From: Paradesertivirga mongoliensis
GTDB lineage: Bacteria > Bacteroidota > Bacteroidia > Sphingobacteriales > Sphingobacteriaceae
Direction of reading: 5' to 3'
Assembly (NCBI RefSeq): GCF_024436395.1
Contig: NZ_JAFMZO010000001.1
Span: 1,248,181 to 1,312,180, forward strand
DNA: 64,000 nucleotides
The position numbers and the translations under genes are program-made. Of the stretch, positions 1 through 9,051 are shown one piece after another (position 1 is the stretch's first letter; every line of letters starts with the position of its first letter). The notes beneath the pieces are model-generated. The model searched no databases and was not told where the DNA came from. It worked only from the letters and a program-made list of their open reading frames with translations.

Positions 1-1
1 C

Positions 2-175
2 GAGCGGGTAAATATTAATGAAACGAATCAATTTGTAAAAGAACTAAAGAAGAGGAAAGTTCCAATCACCTATATTACTAAAGAAAGCCGGGCATTTAAC
101 TTTCGTAATCCCGAGAACCGGGTGGAGTTCTATAAAGAGCTTGAGAAGTTTTTCGCAGCTAATTTGCGGAAATAG
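2..175 (+). CDS. S9-family (prolyl oligopeptidase-like) peptidase, C-terminal end only
   Basis: Open frame entering from the left edge and ending at TAG 173-175, giving 57 residues. The ending, with FRNPENR followed by VEFYKELEKFF, matches the last helix of S9 prolyl oligopeptidase or dipeptidyl aminopeptidase proteins, where a catalytic His normally sits just upstream in a GHGF motif. Here that place reads ESRAFNF and no His is present in the visible part. The gene is cut by the window, so the nucleophile and acid cannot be checked. It lies 8 bp upstream of the histidine kinase gene, so read-through is possible. It could also be another alpha/beta hydrolase with the same tail. Confidence 0.6.
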   Translation, partial: ERVNINETNQFVKELKKRKVPITYITKESRAFNFRNPENRVEFYKELEKFFAANLRK

Positions 176-183
176 TTGAACCT

Positions 184-1860
184 ATGGGAAGTCTAAAGGA
201 ATATTATTACCGTAAGAATAGTCTTCTCAATACCGTATTTTTAGTATTCATCAGTATTTCTCTTTTTGTGGCATTGTGGCTTGCTCATAACTTAACAGAA
301 AAATTTGTTGAAAATGAGTTTAATACGCAAAAAATTTCGGTCCTTGAAGAGACGGTTAAACCTTACAATGATTTCTTTTCGAAAAAGGTTCCCGAGATCT
401 CTTTTTATCAGGGTTATCTGGACTCGGCCTCAGTAGTTAAGTATGCTGATACGGTGCTGAGCAGGTATCCCTTCGTAAGCAGGATTATATTTTATGATAC
501 TCAGGTGGGCAACCGTTCGGTCCAGAACGCCTTCAGGGTCAATAACTTCTCGATGCATCCGCGGGTTATTTACCAGTTAGGGCGCGACGTTCCTCCAGAT
601 TCTACCGTATTGTACCGAAGCCCGGGTGAGAAGCCCGCCATTAGAGCTGTAGACGAATTTAACAGAATGGCAGTAAAGTTTTCGGCCTTTATAGAGGGGC
701 TTGATACCGCAAAAAACCTTGCGGAAACCGAGCCTTTTGATGTGTTCTATAATATAACGCATAACCCCAGTAGGATAACGTTTATGAACATACCCCGCGA
801 GGAGGATTTAAAGAACTTTCACGAACTAATGTTTAAGCCTCAGGGGAAGTCGGCGGTGTACGAACAGGATATTTTGTCTTTCCGTCTTAATCCTTTAAAG
901 TTAAAGATTAAAAATAATCATCCCGAGCTTTATGAAGATATCAGCATTAAACCCATTGTTTTCGAGTCTGTTGACACCGATCCCAACCTTTTAACCACCG
1001 ATTTGTCCTTATCCGGAGCGTTTGCTGCATATAAATTATTTTTTAGCTCCAGGACGAGCCACTTATCAAGGGAGATAAACCGGCGGTTTTTGCCGGTAGC
1101 GCTATCAATTTTATTGATCTATAGTGTTTTAGGCTTTATTGCCTATCTCATTTATCGAAATCTGAACATAAACAGCAGGATGTTTAAACTTCAATACGAT
1201 TTCATAAATAACCTCACTCATGAGTTTAAAACGCCCTTAAGCGTAATAAAAATTGCCGGAAATAATATCCGAAGCGCCAATACACTTTCGGATAAAGAGC
1301 GGTTTAGATATGGCAAAATCCTGGATGAGGAAGCAGATAAGCTGAACGATTTGATGAATAAGCTATTGTCGTTTACTCAAATTGAGAATCAGTCCATACA
1401 GATAAAAAGCGAAGAACTTAACCTCGAAGTGTTTGTTCAGAATCTGATTGATGCGTACCAGATTAAATATCCTGATTATCAGATAACTTACGATATCCGG
1501 AAAGTGGAGACTTTTAAGACGGACCCGGTGCTGATGGCCAGTATTTTTCAGAATCTGATAGAGAATGCTTACAAATACTCGTTGCCAAAAAGGAAGGAGC
1601 TGCATATCGATATTGCTCTTGAACGCAGCAAAATAGTTTTTCGCTTCGCAGATCAGGGCATCGGAATACCGAAAGAAGAAATGGAGAATATATTCAGAAA
1701 ATTCTACCGTATTCAAAGTCAGTACAATCAACAGGGAAGTGTGGGTTTGGGACTGGCCTTTTGCAAGGAGCTGGTTAATTTCATGAAAGGTGATATTTTT
1801 GTTAAAAGTAAAGTCGGAATAGGTTCCGAGTTCACTATAGTTTTACCCTACGAACCATAA
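184..1860 (+). CDS. Membrane sensor histidine kinase
   Basis: Inner-membrane two-component sensor of 558 residues. A first membrane helix lies at about residues 15-35, then a large periplasmic region of about 265 residues of unrecognised fold, then a second helix at about 303-324. The cytoplasmic part has a HisKA dimerisation domain with His346 in NNLTHEFKTPL, and a HATPase_c domain with the N box (LIENAYKYS, Asn461), the G1 box (DQGIGIP), the F box (FRKFYR) and the G2 box (GLGLAF). All motifs needed for autophosphorylation are intact. The response regulator gene starts 2 bp after the stop, so the two are almost certainly one transcript and a cognate pair. The signal sensed is not evident from sequence. 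Confidence 0.93.
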   Translation: MGSLKEYYYRKNSLLNTVFLVFISISLFVALWLAHNLTEKFVENEFNTQKISVLEETVKPYNDFFSKKVPEISFYQGYLDSASVVKYADTVLSRYPFVSRIIFYDTQVGNRSVQNAFRVNNFSMHPRVIYQLGRDVPPDSTVLYRSPGEKPAIRAVDEFNRMAVKFSAFIEGLDTAKNLAETEPFDVFYNITHNPSRITFMNIPREEDLKNFHELMFKPQGKSAVYEQDILSFRLNPLKLKIKNNHPELYEDISIKPIVFESVDTDPNLLTTDLSLSGAFAAYKLFFSSRTSHLSREINRRFLPVALSILLIYSVLGFIAYLIYRNLNINSRMFKLQYDFINNLTHEFKTPLSVIKIAGNNIRSANTLSDKERFRYGKILDEEADKLNDLMNKLLSFTQIENQSIQIKSEELNLEVFVQNLIDAYQIKYPDYQITYDIRKVETFKTDPVLMASIFQNLIENAYKYSLPKRKELHIDIALERSKIVFRFADQGIGIPKEEMENIFRKFYRIQSQYNQQGSVGLGLAFCKELVNFMKGDIFVKSKVGIGSEFTIVLPYEP

Positions 1861-1862
1861 AT

Positions 1863-2552
1863 ATGAATAATAAAGAGATAAAAGTTGCAATTGTTGAGGA
1901 TGACGAAAATCTGCGTTTCCTCGTGTCACATCGCTTACAAGCCGAAGGTTATATCACTTTTGAAGCTTCGAATGGTAATGATGCTGAAGAGCTGATTATG
2001 GCCGAAACTCCCGATATAGTGTTGCTTGACTGGATGCTTCCGGGAAAAGAGGGTTCGGATGTCTGTAAAGACGTTCGTGCAAAGGGTTTTGAAGGTATGG
2101 TGATTATGATGACTGCCAAGGCACAGGATGTCGATAAAATTGATGCGTATAATTTTGGTGTGTCGGATTACGTAACCAAGCCCTTTAATATGGATGTGTT
2201 GGTTGCCTTAATTGAGAACAAAGTGAAATTTGCGATCAATAATGAGAAAACGGAGAGCCATAAGTTCGGCAATATGGAGCACCATCCAAATACTCATTCA
2301 CTTCTGAAAGCCGGTAAAAAGATTGAGCTAACTATTCTTGAGAACCGTATTCTACTTTATTTTCTTAAAAATGCAAATAAAGTTATTCATCGCGATGAGC
2401 TAATGATGGTGGTTTGGGGTTATAATTCTGATGTAAATACGCGTACGCTGGATATGCATATTGTTCGCCTGAGGAAAAAGATCGAAGATAATCCGGATAC
2501 GCCGAACTACCTGCAAACGGTAAGAGGGATTGGGTATAAATTTGTGTTTTAG
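1863..2552 (+). CDS. OmpR/PhoB-family response regulator
   Basis: DNA-binding response regulator of 229 residues. The receiver domain (about 5-120) has the acidic pair Asp13/Asp14, the phosphoacceptor Asp56 in LLDWMLPG, Thr84 and the conserved Lys106 in TKPF. The C-terminal winged-helix domain (about 130-229) ends with RTLDMHIVRLRKKI and VRGIGYKF, typical of the Trans_reg_C family. It is encoded 2 bp after the histidine kinase, which should phosphorylate Asp56. Target genes are unknown. It converges on the minus-strand gene that ends at 2588. Confidence 0.94.
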   Translation: MNNKEIKVAIVEDDENLRFLVSHRLQAEGYITFEASNGNDAEELIMAETPDIVLLDWMLPGKEGSDVCKDVRAKGFEGMVIMMTAKAQDVDKIDAYNFGVSDYVTKPFNMDVLVALIENKVKFAINNEKTESHKFGNMEHHPNTHSLLKAGKKIELTILENRILLYFLKNANKVIHRDELMMVVWGYNSDVNTRTLDMHIVRLRKKIEDNPDTPNYLQTVRGIGYKFVF

Positions 2553-2587
2553 CTGGCTTTGAACAATAATCAGCTCTTGTTTGAGGC

Positions 2588-3490
2588 TTAACTAAAAGCA
2601 ACGCTGAACGCAACAAGGAATACGAATTGTAAGATCATGGTTCCGTCTAAATACAGGAAATAATAATACTCATTCTTCTTCCATTCGGATTTAAAGATGA
2701 GCCAACCTGTTATCAGGATTGTGAAGACTAATGCAAAAAAATCACTATTTATGTTTCGCGTAAACAGAAACAAAAGGCAGATATAGGCAAATAACAATAG
2801 CTGGCATACTAAATAGGATTTTCTTTCACCGAGTATCACCGGGATAGTTTTAAGGTCATAGCTCTTATCCTGAAAAAGGTCGCGGATATCAAAAGGGACG
2901 GTGATAGCTGCAATAAACAGGAAGCGTTTTGCTACCAGGAGGATTGTATCGCTTGGTGAAACGAAGAATGACTGGCTGTTGCCCAACTCCACAATTGGCA
3001 GCAGCACGCAACTCAGCGACCAGATAAGCGCTATCAGGAACAGTTTTAACCCCGGGACGTTTCGAAGTCCGAAGCGTTTTTCGCCTACTGTAAACAAGGG
3101 AAGGTTGTAGCTCACAGCTATTACTCCTAGAAACAATAAAAGCACTTGCGAAGCCGGAGCCAGAAAAAGTGTAATCACCATCAGTGATAAAACTGCGATT
3201 AGCGTCAGGGTTATCATTAGCCTGTAATTACGGTGTGTCCAGCGCACCCTTCTGAACGGGGATTTCCTTGGTTCGGCAGGTTTGGCCATAAAAGTGCTGA
3301 AGTTATACAGAGCTAAAGTGGCAAAAAATAATATTCCGAGAACTTGTTTGTCGCAGGGAATCCCTAGGAGGTGATAGGTAACCTGGGCCTGGGCAACAGC
3401 ACAAAGGGCAATGAAAAGATTGCTGAAAAGCAGGAAGTCTAATGCCTTATAAAATAGCTTATAAATAGAACTGGGGCCAGGTTCGGACAT
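2588..3490 (-). CDS. UbiA-like integral membrane protein
   Basis: Polytopic membrane protein of 300 residues with roughly eight hydrophobic helices. The segment DIRDLFQDKSYDLKTIP matches the second Asp-rich motif of UbiA-superfamily prenyltransferases, which binds Mg-diphosphate. The first motif (normally NDxxDxxxD after helix 2) is not visible: the matching place reads YNFSTFMAKPAEPRKSP, with no Asp. It is the last gene of a minus-strand run and starts 23 bp after the metallophosphoesterase stop. Because half of the active site appears missing, substrate and even transferase activity are uncertain; a divergent UbiA member is the best guess. Confidence 0.6.
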   Translation of the reverse strand: MSEPGPSSIYKLFYKALDFLLFSNLFIALCAVAQAQVTYHLLGIPCDKQVLGILFFATLALYNFSTFMAKPAEPRKSPFRRVRWTHRNYRLMITLTLIAVLSLMVITLFLAPASQVLLLFLGVIAVSYNLPLFTVGEKRFGLRNVPGLKLFLIALIWSLSCVLLPIVELGNSQSFFVSPSDTILLVAKRFLFIAAITVPFDIRDLFQDKSYDLKTIPVILGERKSYLVCQLLLFAYICLLFLFTRNINSDFFALVFTILITGWLIFKSEWKKNEYYYFLYLDGTMILQFVFLVAFSVAFS

Positions 3491-3513
3491 TCAAGTTTTT
3501 GTTTACAAGAGGT

Positions 3514-4770
3514 TTACGACTGCTGTAACTCAAATATCGTAATTTCGGGCAATATTCCAACCCTTCCGGGATACCCCAGGAACCCATACCCAACGTTAAC
3601 ATAAAGTTGTTGCTGTTTTTCTGAATATAAGCCAGCCCATTCTTTGTAGATATATTCAACCGGACTCCATTTAAACTCTTCGGTTTTAACACCAAACTGC
3701 ATTCCGTGGGTATGGCCGCTAAACGTTACGTCAATATCAGGATGATTCAGGATCTGTGCTTTCCAATGAGAGGGATCGTGCGACATAAGCAATTTTACCG
3801 GCAGGTCTTCGGTGCCTTTGAGTGTTTTTATTAAATCTCCCTTCTGAATAAAGCGACCGGCACCCCAGTTCTGGCATCCCAAGATACCTATTTCTTCATT
3901 TCCCACTTTCACACGACGATGTTCATCCAGAAGCAGATCCCAACCCATTTGCTGATGCACTTTTATTAAGGCTTCAAGGTTTTTTGCCTTCGCCGCCGAG
4001 GGCTGTTTGCCGTAATAATAATCGCCGTAATCATGATTTCCGAGCACCGAGAATACGCCCAAAGGAGCTTTAGCCTTCGAGAAAATAGCTTGATAGTCGC
4101 TCATCTCAGAAGCCTGGTTGTTTACTAAGTCTCCTGTAAATAATATAAGGTCAGGCTTTTCGCCGAGCAGCATTTCTACACCGCCGAGCACAGCCTTCGG
4201 ATTGTAGAAGCTTCCCGAGTGAACGTCTGATATTTGAGCGATTTTGAGCCCATGGAAGCCTTTCGGCAGATTTTTTAAGTAGAGTTTTCGACGGGTGAGC
4301 TGGTAGTCGTAAGCTCCAGAAATAATGCCCCAGCTTAATGATGCTAAGGGAACTGCTGCTACCAATAGCCCCGATTTTACAATAAATTCTGAACGGGATA
4401 TTTTGTTGTTCTGTGGTTCTGCCGAGTTCTCAATAGGCGCGCTGTTTTTTTTCAGCTTTCGCGATAACCAGATAATCCCTCTGCGGATGTCGTCGATAAA
4501 GAGGAACGGAAGGAAGAAGAGCTTGGTTGCGAACGTCAAAAAAAACGCCACCAAGATTACGGCTCTGGCTGTAAGTTTGATATTAAAATACACTCCTGCC
4601 AGAACGCCAAAGATCAGCACAATACTATATCCCCAGTAAAGCCAGGTAAATGTTCTTCGATGTTTATCAATAATCCTGATTTTAGCGCCCAGCAGCGCTT
4701 TAAAAATATACCTATCTGTGATAAGGAGCAAAATGCTGATAAACAGCAGTGTAAATAACCTGTCGGACAT
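3514..4770 (-). CDS. Membrane-anchored metallophosphoesterase (YkuE-like)
   Basis: Calcineurin-like metallophosphoesterase of 418 residues. The first ~170 residues hold several hydrophobic segments, and the catalytic domain follows. The dinuclear metal motifs occur in order: ISDVHSG (Asp182, His184), FTGDLVN, LGNHDYG, LMSHDP and SGHTHG. The architecture resembles YkuE/YaeI-type enzymes that act at the membrane on phospholipid-like or nucleotide substrates, but the substrate cannot be read from sequence. It starts 29 bp after the AAA+ ATPase stop and ends 23 bp before the UbiA-like start, so it is probably co-transcribed with both. Confidence 0.88.
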   Translation of the reverse strand: MSDRLFTLLFISILLLITDRYIFKALLGAKIRIIDKHRRTFTWLYWGYSIVLIFGVLAGVYFNIKLTARAVILVAFFLTFATKLFFLPFLFIDDIRRGIIWLSRKLKKNSAPIENSAEPQNNKISRSEFIVKSGLLVAAVPLASLSWGIISGAYDYQLTRRKLYLKNLPKGFHGLKIAQISDVHSGSFYNPKAVLGGVEMLLGEKPDLILFTGDLVNNQASEMSDYQAIFSKAKAPLGVFSVLGNHDYGDYYYGKQPSAAKAKNLEALIKVHQQMGWDLLLDEHRRVKVGNEEIGILGCQNWGAGRFIQKGDLIKTLKGTEDLPVKLLMSHDPSHWKAQILNHPDIDVTFSGHTHGMQFGVKTEEFKWSPVEYIYKEWAGLYSEKQQQLYVNVGYGFLGYPGRVGILPEITIFELQQS

Positions 4771-4799
4771 GTAGTTTCTTAAAAATGCGGAATTAGATA

Positions 4800-6302
4800 T
4801 TAATGATCGTTGAAGTCTTCATCTTCATCTCCAACATCAAAGCGGGCGTTAAACAAACTTCCCAGCATATCTTTGAAAGTATACCCGTTATCGAGGTACG
4901 ATTTACTTACCTGAGAAAACTCAGACAAGCCGTGTAATAGAAATTCCATTAACAGTAATTGTTGTGTATCTATTAGACTTGGATGGAACTTTTTTATTAC
5001 ATCGCGTAAGCCGGGAACGGAATTCAGCGATTTTTTATAATCCTCTTCCGAAAGATCATCTACAATACTTATACTGTTTCCTATACCAAACCAATTGATT
5101 ATTTCTGTATAAGGGTTGGATTCTTTTGATCGCTTTAGTTTTTCAGGATCAGGAAAATATTGTGCCATTAAGGTTTTGATGGCTTTACCCACAAGAATGT
5201 TGGCTACTTTGGCCGGACCCTCCTGTTCGCCTTCGTAAACAAGCTCGATTTTTCCTGTAATAGCGGGAATTACACCTAGAAAGTCCGAGATTCTTACAAA
5301 CGTTCGCTCTTCGCTATTGATAAGCATACGGCGCTCGGCAGTGCTAATCAGGTTTTCGTAGGCAGATATAGTTAATCTGGCAGATACACCTGATTTTTTA
5401 TCTATATATTCTGAATTACGTGCCTCGAAGGCGATCTGTTCTATAAGGTCCTTCACCAGTCCGTCAGACTCTACCTTTAAAAGTTGTTCTGGGGTAAGAC
5501 GGGCTTCCTGTTGTGTGATCTTCCTCGAGATTTCTAAACTACGCGGATAATGAGTTAAAATCTGACTTTCGATGCGATCCTTTAATGGAGTTACTATCGA
5601 GCCCCTATTTGTATAATCCTCAGGATTCGCGGTAAATAGAAATTGTACATCGAGTGGAAGGCGTAATTTGAACCCTCTGATCTGGATGTCTTTTTCCTGG
5701 AGGATATTAAATAGTGCAACCTGGATTCTGGCCTGCAAATCGGGCAATTCGTTGATCACGAAAATGCTTCGGTGCGCACGTGGTATTAATCCGTAATGAA
5801 TTACGCGTTCATCAGAATAAGTGAGCTTTAATGAGGCAGCTTTAATTGGATCCACATCTCCAATCAGGTCCGCTACGGTAACATCCGGCGTGGCAAGTTT
5901 CTCAGTATAGCGCTCGTCGCGATGAAGCCATGCGATTGGCGTTTTATCGCCGTTTTTTTCAATCTGCTCTCTGCCAAACCAGGAAATCGGATTGAATGGA
6001 TCTTCATACAATTCTGAGCCTTGTATATATGGTACGTACTCGTCCAGCAGATTCACCATCAGCCTCGCAATACGGGTTTTAGCCTGTCCGCGTAAGCCTA
6101 AAAGTAAAATATTATGTTGCGATAGAATTGCCGTTTGCAGGTCTGGGATCACGGTGTCTTCATACCCAACAATGCCTTCAAAGCCAGCTTCCTTTTTTTT
6201 CAAAAGCGCGATCAGGTTTTCTCGCAGCTCCTGCTTTATTGTTCGGGATTTATACCCTGCGGTTTTTAATTCGCCTAATGTTTTTATATCGTTTAAATTC
6301 AT
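4800..6302 (-). CDS. Magnesium-chelatase-like (MoxR/BchI-type) AAA+ ATPase
   Basis: AAA+ ATPase of 500 residues. The Walker A-type loop GLRGQAKT is at residues 69-76, the Walker B-like segment is IFVINELPDL, and a sensor-1-like LFTANPEDYT is followed by PLKDRIESQI. The long insertion between Walker A and B resembles the I subunit of magnesium chelatase and related MoxR-type proteins. No pigment biosynthesis genes are nearby. The VWA-domain gene lies 53 bp upstream on the same strand; MoxR/VWA pairs usually act together in remodelling or metal insertion. The role here is unknown. The acidic C-terminus (DVGDEDEDFNDH) is notable. Confidence 0.83.
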   Translation of the reverse strand: MNLNDIKTLGELKTAGYKSRTIKQELRENLIALLKKKEAGFEGIVGYEDTVIPDLQTAILSQHNILLLGLRGQAKTRIARLMVNLLDEYVPYIQGSELYEDPFNPISWFGREQIEKNGDKTPIAWLHRDERYTEKLATPDVTVADLIGDVDPIKAASLKLTYSDERVIHYGLIPRAHRSIFVINELPDLQARIQVALFNILQEKDIQIRGFKLRLPLDVQFLFTANPEDYTNRGSIVTPLKDRIESQILTHYPRSLEISRKITQQEARLTPEQLLKVESDGLVKDLIEQIAFEARNSEYIDKKSGVSARLTISAYENLISTAERRMLINSEERTFVRISDFLGVIPAITGKIELVYEGEQEGPAKVANILVGKAIKTLMAQYFPDPEKLKRSKESNPYTEIINWFGIGNSISIVDDLSEEDYKKSLNSVPGLRDVIKKFHPSLIDTQQLLLMEFLLHGLSEFSQVSKSYLDNGYTFKDMLGSLFNARFDVGDEDEDFNDH

Positions 6303-6355
6303 CTTGTCTTTAATAGATTCGGAGGCAATAAGCAGATGGGCATATGGTGCATTTG

Positions 6356-7453
6356 TTATCTTACCGTTCTTCTCCTGTTTCGAATGTAGTCTTCAAAAAT
6401 ATATTCTCCTAAACCTTTCAAAGAGCTGTAAAACGCTTTACCGCCGTTTATCTCGGTAAACTTGCGTACAAACTGTTGCAAATAGGGATCTTTGGCAATC
6501 ATAAAAGTAGTTATCGGAATATTTAGCCGCTTACATTCTGCAGCTTTGTTAAGGGTTTTATTTACCACTTTACGATCAAGTCCGATGCTGTTTTTGTAAT
6601 ACCGGGCACCCTCTTTCAGGCAGGTAGGCTTTCCATCGGTAATCATAAAAATTTGTTTGTTATGAGTTTTTCGCCTCCGAAGTATATCGGCTGCCAATTC
6701 CAGCCCCGCATAGGTATTGGTATGGTATGGCCCTACCTGCAGGTATGGCAATTCCTTTAACGTTATCGGCCAGGCATCATTACCAAACACCACAATATCC
6801 AGAGTGTCTTTAGGATATTTGGTTTTAATGAGTTCGGCGAGCGCCATCGCCACTTTTTTTGCCGGGGTGATTCGATCTTCACCGTAAAGGATCATCGAAT
6901 GTGAAATGTCGATCATAAGCACGGTAGAAGATATAGATTTATAATCTTTTTCCTCTACTTCGAGATCTCTTTCAGTTAACGTAAAATCGCCTATTCCGTG
7001 ATTTATCTGAGCATTATGAATAGAGGCGGTCATGTCTATCTGGTCCAAACTGTCGCCGAACTGAAACTCCCGCCTGTCGGCGTTTTTTTCTTCACCTATT
7101 CCAGAGATATTGGTATTATGGTTTCCCTTTCCGGCTTTCCGGAGCTTTCCAAAGATTTCTTCTAAGGCCGATTTACGGATATTTTGCTCGGTTTTGCCGG
7201 TAATTTTAAATCCGCCTTTTTCATCATCCGAACTCAGGTAGCCTTTGTTTTTCAAATCATCGATAAAATCCCCCATTCCGTATTCGTCATTGGTGAGATT
7301 GTATTGTTTGTCGAGTTCATTCATCCAGGCAAGGGCCTCGTTCGCGTCGCCAGAGGTATAGTTGAGCAACTCTAAAAATAGTTTCAGCAGCTCATCAAAG
7401 CCTCCTTTAGGAAGTTCGTCTGGAATATATTGAGAAAAAGAGTGACCCCGCAT
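6356..7453 (-). CDS. VWA-domain protein partnered with the AAA+ ATPase
   Basis: Protein of 365 residues. The first ~170 residues are charged and mostly helical, without recognised domains. A von Willebrand factor A domain follows, with an intact metal-ion-dependent adhesion site: DISHS (Asp182) and MITDGKP. No signal peptide is visible, so it should be cytoplasmic. The C-terminus is basic (RNRRRTVR). It is the gene immediately upstream of the chelatase-like ATPase. In magnesium chelatase the VWA-bearing D subunit docks on the I-type ATPase ring, and the same geometry is plausible here. No third (H-type) subunit is encoded in the window. Confidence 0.83.
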   Translation of the reverse strand: MRGHSFSQYIPDELPKGGFDELLKLFLELLNYTSGDANEALAWMNELDKQYNLTNDEYGMGDFIDDLKNKGYLSSDDEKGGFKITGKTEQNIRKSALEEIFGKLRKAGKGNHNTNISGIGEEKNADRREFQFGDSLDQIDMTASIHNAQINHGIGDFTLTERDLEVEEKDYKSISSTVLMIDISHSMILYGEDRITPAKKVAMALAELIKTKYPKDTLDIVVFGNDAWPITLKELPYLQVGPYHTNTYAGLELAADILRRRKTHNKQIFMITDGKPTCLKEGARYYKNSIGLDRKVVNKTLNKAAECKRLNIPITTFMIAKDPYLQQFVRKFTEINGGKAFYSSLKGLGEYIFEDYIRNRRRTVR

Positions 7454-7529
7454 ACCTCGCTTTTACTAGTACTAACGATATAACGAATTTAATGGTTTGT
7501 ATTGCAGGGCATGTTATTGATATGTCAAA

Positions 7530-8408
7530 TTAAAATTTGTAAATCTGATCAACATCTGACAGCTTGTATTCAGGATTGGCACCCCGCCTGGAGGCGACCA
7601 GGGCACCGGTTGCACAGGCTCTGGTCAGAATCTCATCCACTGGATTTTGTTCAAGATATCCGTAGATAAACGACGCCAGAAAAGCGTCGCCAGCACCTAC
7701 GGTATCCAGTACCGGCACTTCAAACCCGGGGTGCGTAAAAATCTTACCCTTGTGCAGAATCATTGCTCCGTTTTCGCCCAGAGTAAGGCAAATTGTATTG
7801 GTGGCGGTGAGATCACCCAGATGGATTAGCTGATTGCCGGAAGTGCCTTTCAGACCGTAAAAGTTTTTTAGGTAGTCGAGCTCATGTTCATTTATTTTTA
7901 ACACATCGCATTTTCGCATTAAGACTTCGAGAGTATGTTTTTCGAAATGCGGCGGGCGTAAATTCATGTCAAAAATGCTGCACTTACTTGTATCTAATAG
8001 CTTCATCAGCGTTTGACGACTTATTTCAGATCTGCAGGCAAGGCTGCCAAACACCAGCGCCTCAGCTTCGTCAGTAAGCCCGGCTATGCCATCATTCCAA
8101 AAAATCTCATCCCAGGCCACTGGTTTTTTAATAATGTAGCTTGCCTGTTTGTGTTCATCGAGGCTCACATCAACCACGCCCGTGGCGAGGGTTTTATGTG
8201 TTTGCACATATTCACCGGATAAATGGGAAGCGGCTAAAAATGTTCTCAAGTCACCGCCATCTTCGTCATCACCCACACTGCTAATGAGTTGGGTAGCGGC
8301 GCCATGTTTTTTGAGATGGATAGCCACGTTCATCGGGGCACCGCCCGGTTTCTTTCCTGTGGGGAGGTTATCCCATAATATTTCTCCAAAACAAACTATT
8401 TGAGACAT
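7530..8408 (-). CDS. PfkB-family carbohydrate kinase (fructokinase-like)
   Basis: Sugar kinase of 292 residues of the ribokinase/PfkB family. The N-terminus IVCFGEILWDNLP and GGAPMNVAIHLKKHG forms the substrate-binding region, and VGAGDAFLASF near the C-terminus carries the catalytic Asp and anion hole. The FGEILWD start and LRPPHF segment are closest to fructokinase-like members, although sugar specificity cannot be fixed by reading. It starts 76 bp upstream of the VWA gene's direction of transcription (VWA begins at 7453), so it may be the first gene of the run or stand alone. There is no transporter or other sugar gene beside it. Confidence 0.85.
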   Translation of the reverse strand: MSQIVCFGEILWDNLPTGKKPGGAPMNVAIHLKKHGAATQLISSVGDDEDGGDLRTFLAASHLSGEYVQTHKTLATGVVDVSLDEHKQASYIIKKPVAWDEIFWNDGIAGLTDEAEALVFGSLACRSEISRQTLMKLLDTSKCSIFDMNLRPPHFEKHTLEVLMRKCDVLKINEHELDYLKNFYGLKGTSGNQLIHLGDLTATNTICLTLGENGAMILHKGKIFTHPGFEVPVLDTVGAGDAFLASFIYGYLEQNPVDEILTRACATGALVASRRGANPEYKLSDVDQIYKF

Positions 8409-8466
8409 ATCTTGAATGCTAACGCTGATAAAATATGAAGGTAAATGTTTTGAACTGTTAATATCA

Positions 8467-8508
8467 AAAAAAGGCAGATCCGCCGGTATGCGACAGCCTG
8501 CCTTTTTT
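8467..8508 (-). terminator. Rho-independent terminator after the fasciclin gene
   Basis: An 11-bp stem is formed by AAAAAAGGCAG at 8467-8477 and CTGCCTTTTTT at 8498-8508. Read on the minus strand it lies about 20 bases past the fasciclin stop and ends in a run of T. It sits between the fasciclin gene and the PfkB gene and may insulate them. Confidence 0.75.
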
Positions 8509-8526
8509 AAACATTGATAATGAATT

Positions 8527-9051
8527 CTAAGGCATAATTACTGTGTCGATAACATGAATTACACCATTTTTTTGAAACACATCACTAATGGTCACTTTAG
8601 AAACTCCCCCTTTCTCATCTTTTAAAACCAGAAGCTCTCCCTGCATCATTGCCCAAATTCTTCCACCGTTTACGGTTTTAAATTCGGCAGTGCCCTTTCC
8701 CTTTTTAATCGCTTGGGCGATGTCGGCAGCGCTATATTTTCCCGCCAGGACATGATAGGTGAGAATCGAGGTCAGCATCGCCTTGTTTTCAGGTTTAACC
8801 AGGGTGGCAACGGTTCCGGCAGGCAATTTGTCGAAGGCCGCGTTTGTTGGAGCAAATACTGTAAATGGTCCGGCAGATTTTAGCGTTTCCACTAACCCGG
8901 CGGCTTTAACTGCGGCAACAAGCGTGGTGTGATCTTTGGAATTAACAGCGTTGTCTACGATGTCTTTGGTAGGATACATCGCCGCACCGCCGACTATAAC
9001 TGTGTTTTGTGCTAAGACCTGGTTTGTAAATGCACTAGCTACTAATGCCAT
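8527..9051 (-). CDS. Fasciclin (FAS1)-domain secreted protein, probably frameshifted at the signal peptide
   Basis: Single FAS1 domain of 174 residues, with H1-type GPFTVFAPTNAAFDKL and H2-type KNGVIHVIDTVIMP. FAS1 proteins are extracellular or envelope adhesion modules. The in-frame ATG at 9051 gives MALVASAF...VLAQ, a signal peptide with no positive n-region. Directly upstream, in another frame, ATG at 9071 encodes MKKVLS and then TAA at 9053-9051, overlapping the ATG as TAATG. Adding one base there would give a perfect signal peptide (MKKVLS-x-MALVASAF). So this is either a real frameshift, a base-calling error, or coupled re-initiation. The domain itself is intact. Confidence 0.8.
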   Translation of the reverse strand: MALVASAFTNQVLAQNTVIVGGAAMYPTKDIVDNAVNSKDHTTLVAAVKAAGLVETLKSAGPFTVFAPTNAAFDKLPAGTVATLVKPENKAMLTSILTYHVLAGKYSAADIAQAIKKGKGTAEFKTVNGGRIWAMMQGELLVLKDEKGGVSKVTISDVFQKNGVIHVIDTVIMP

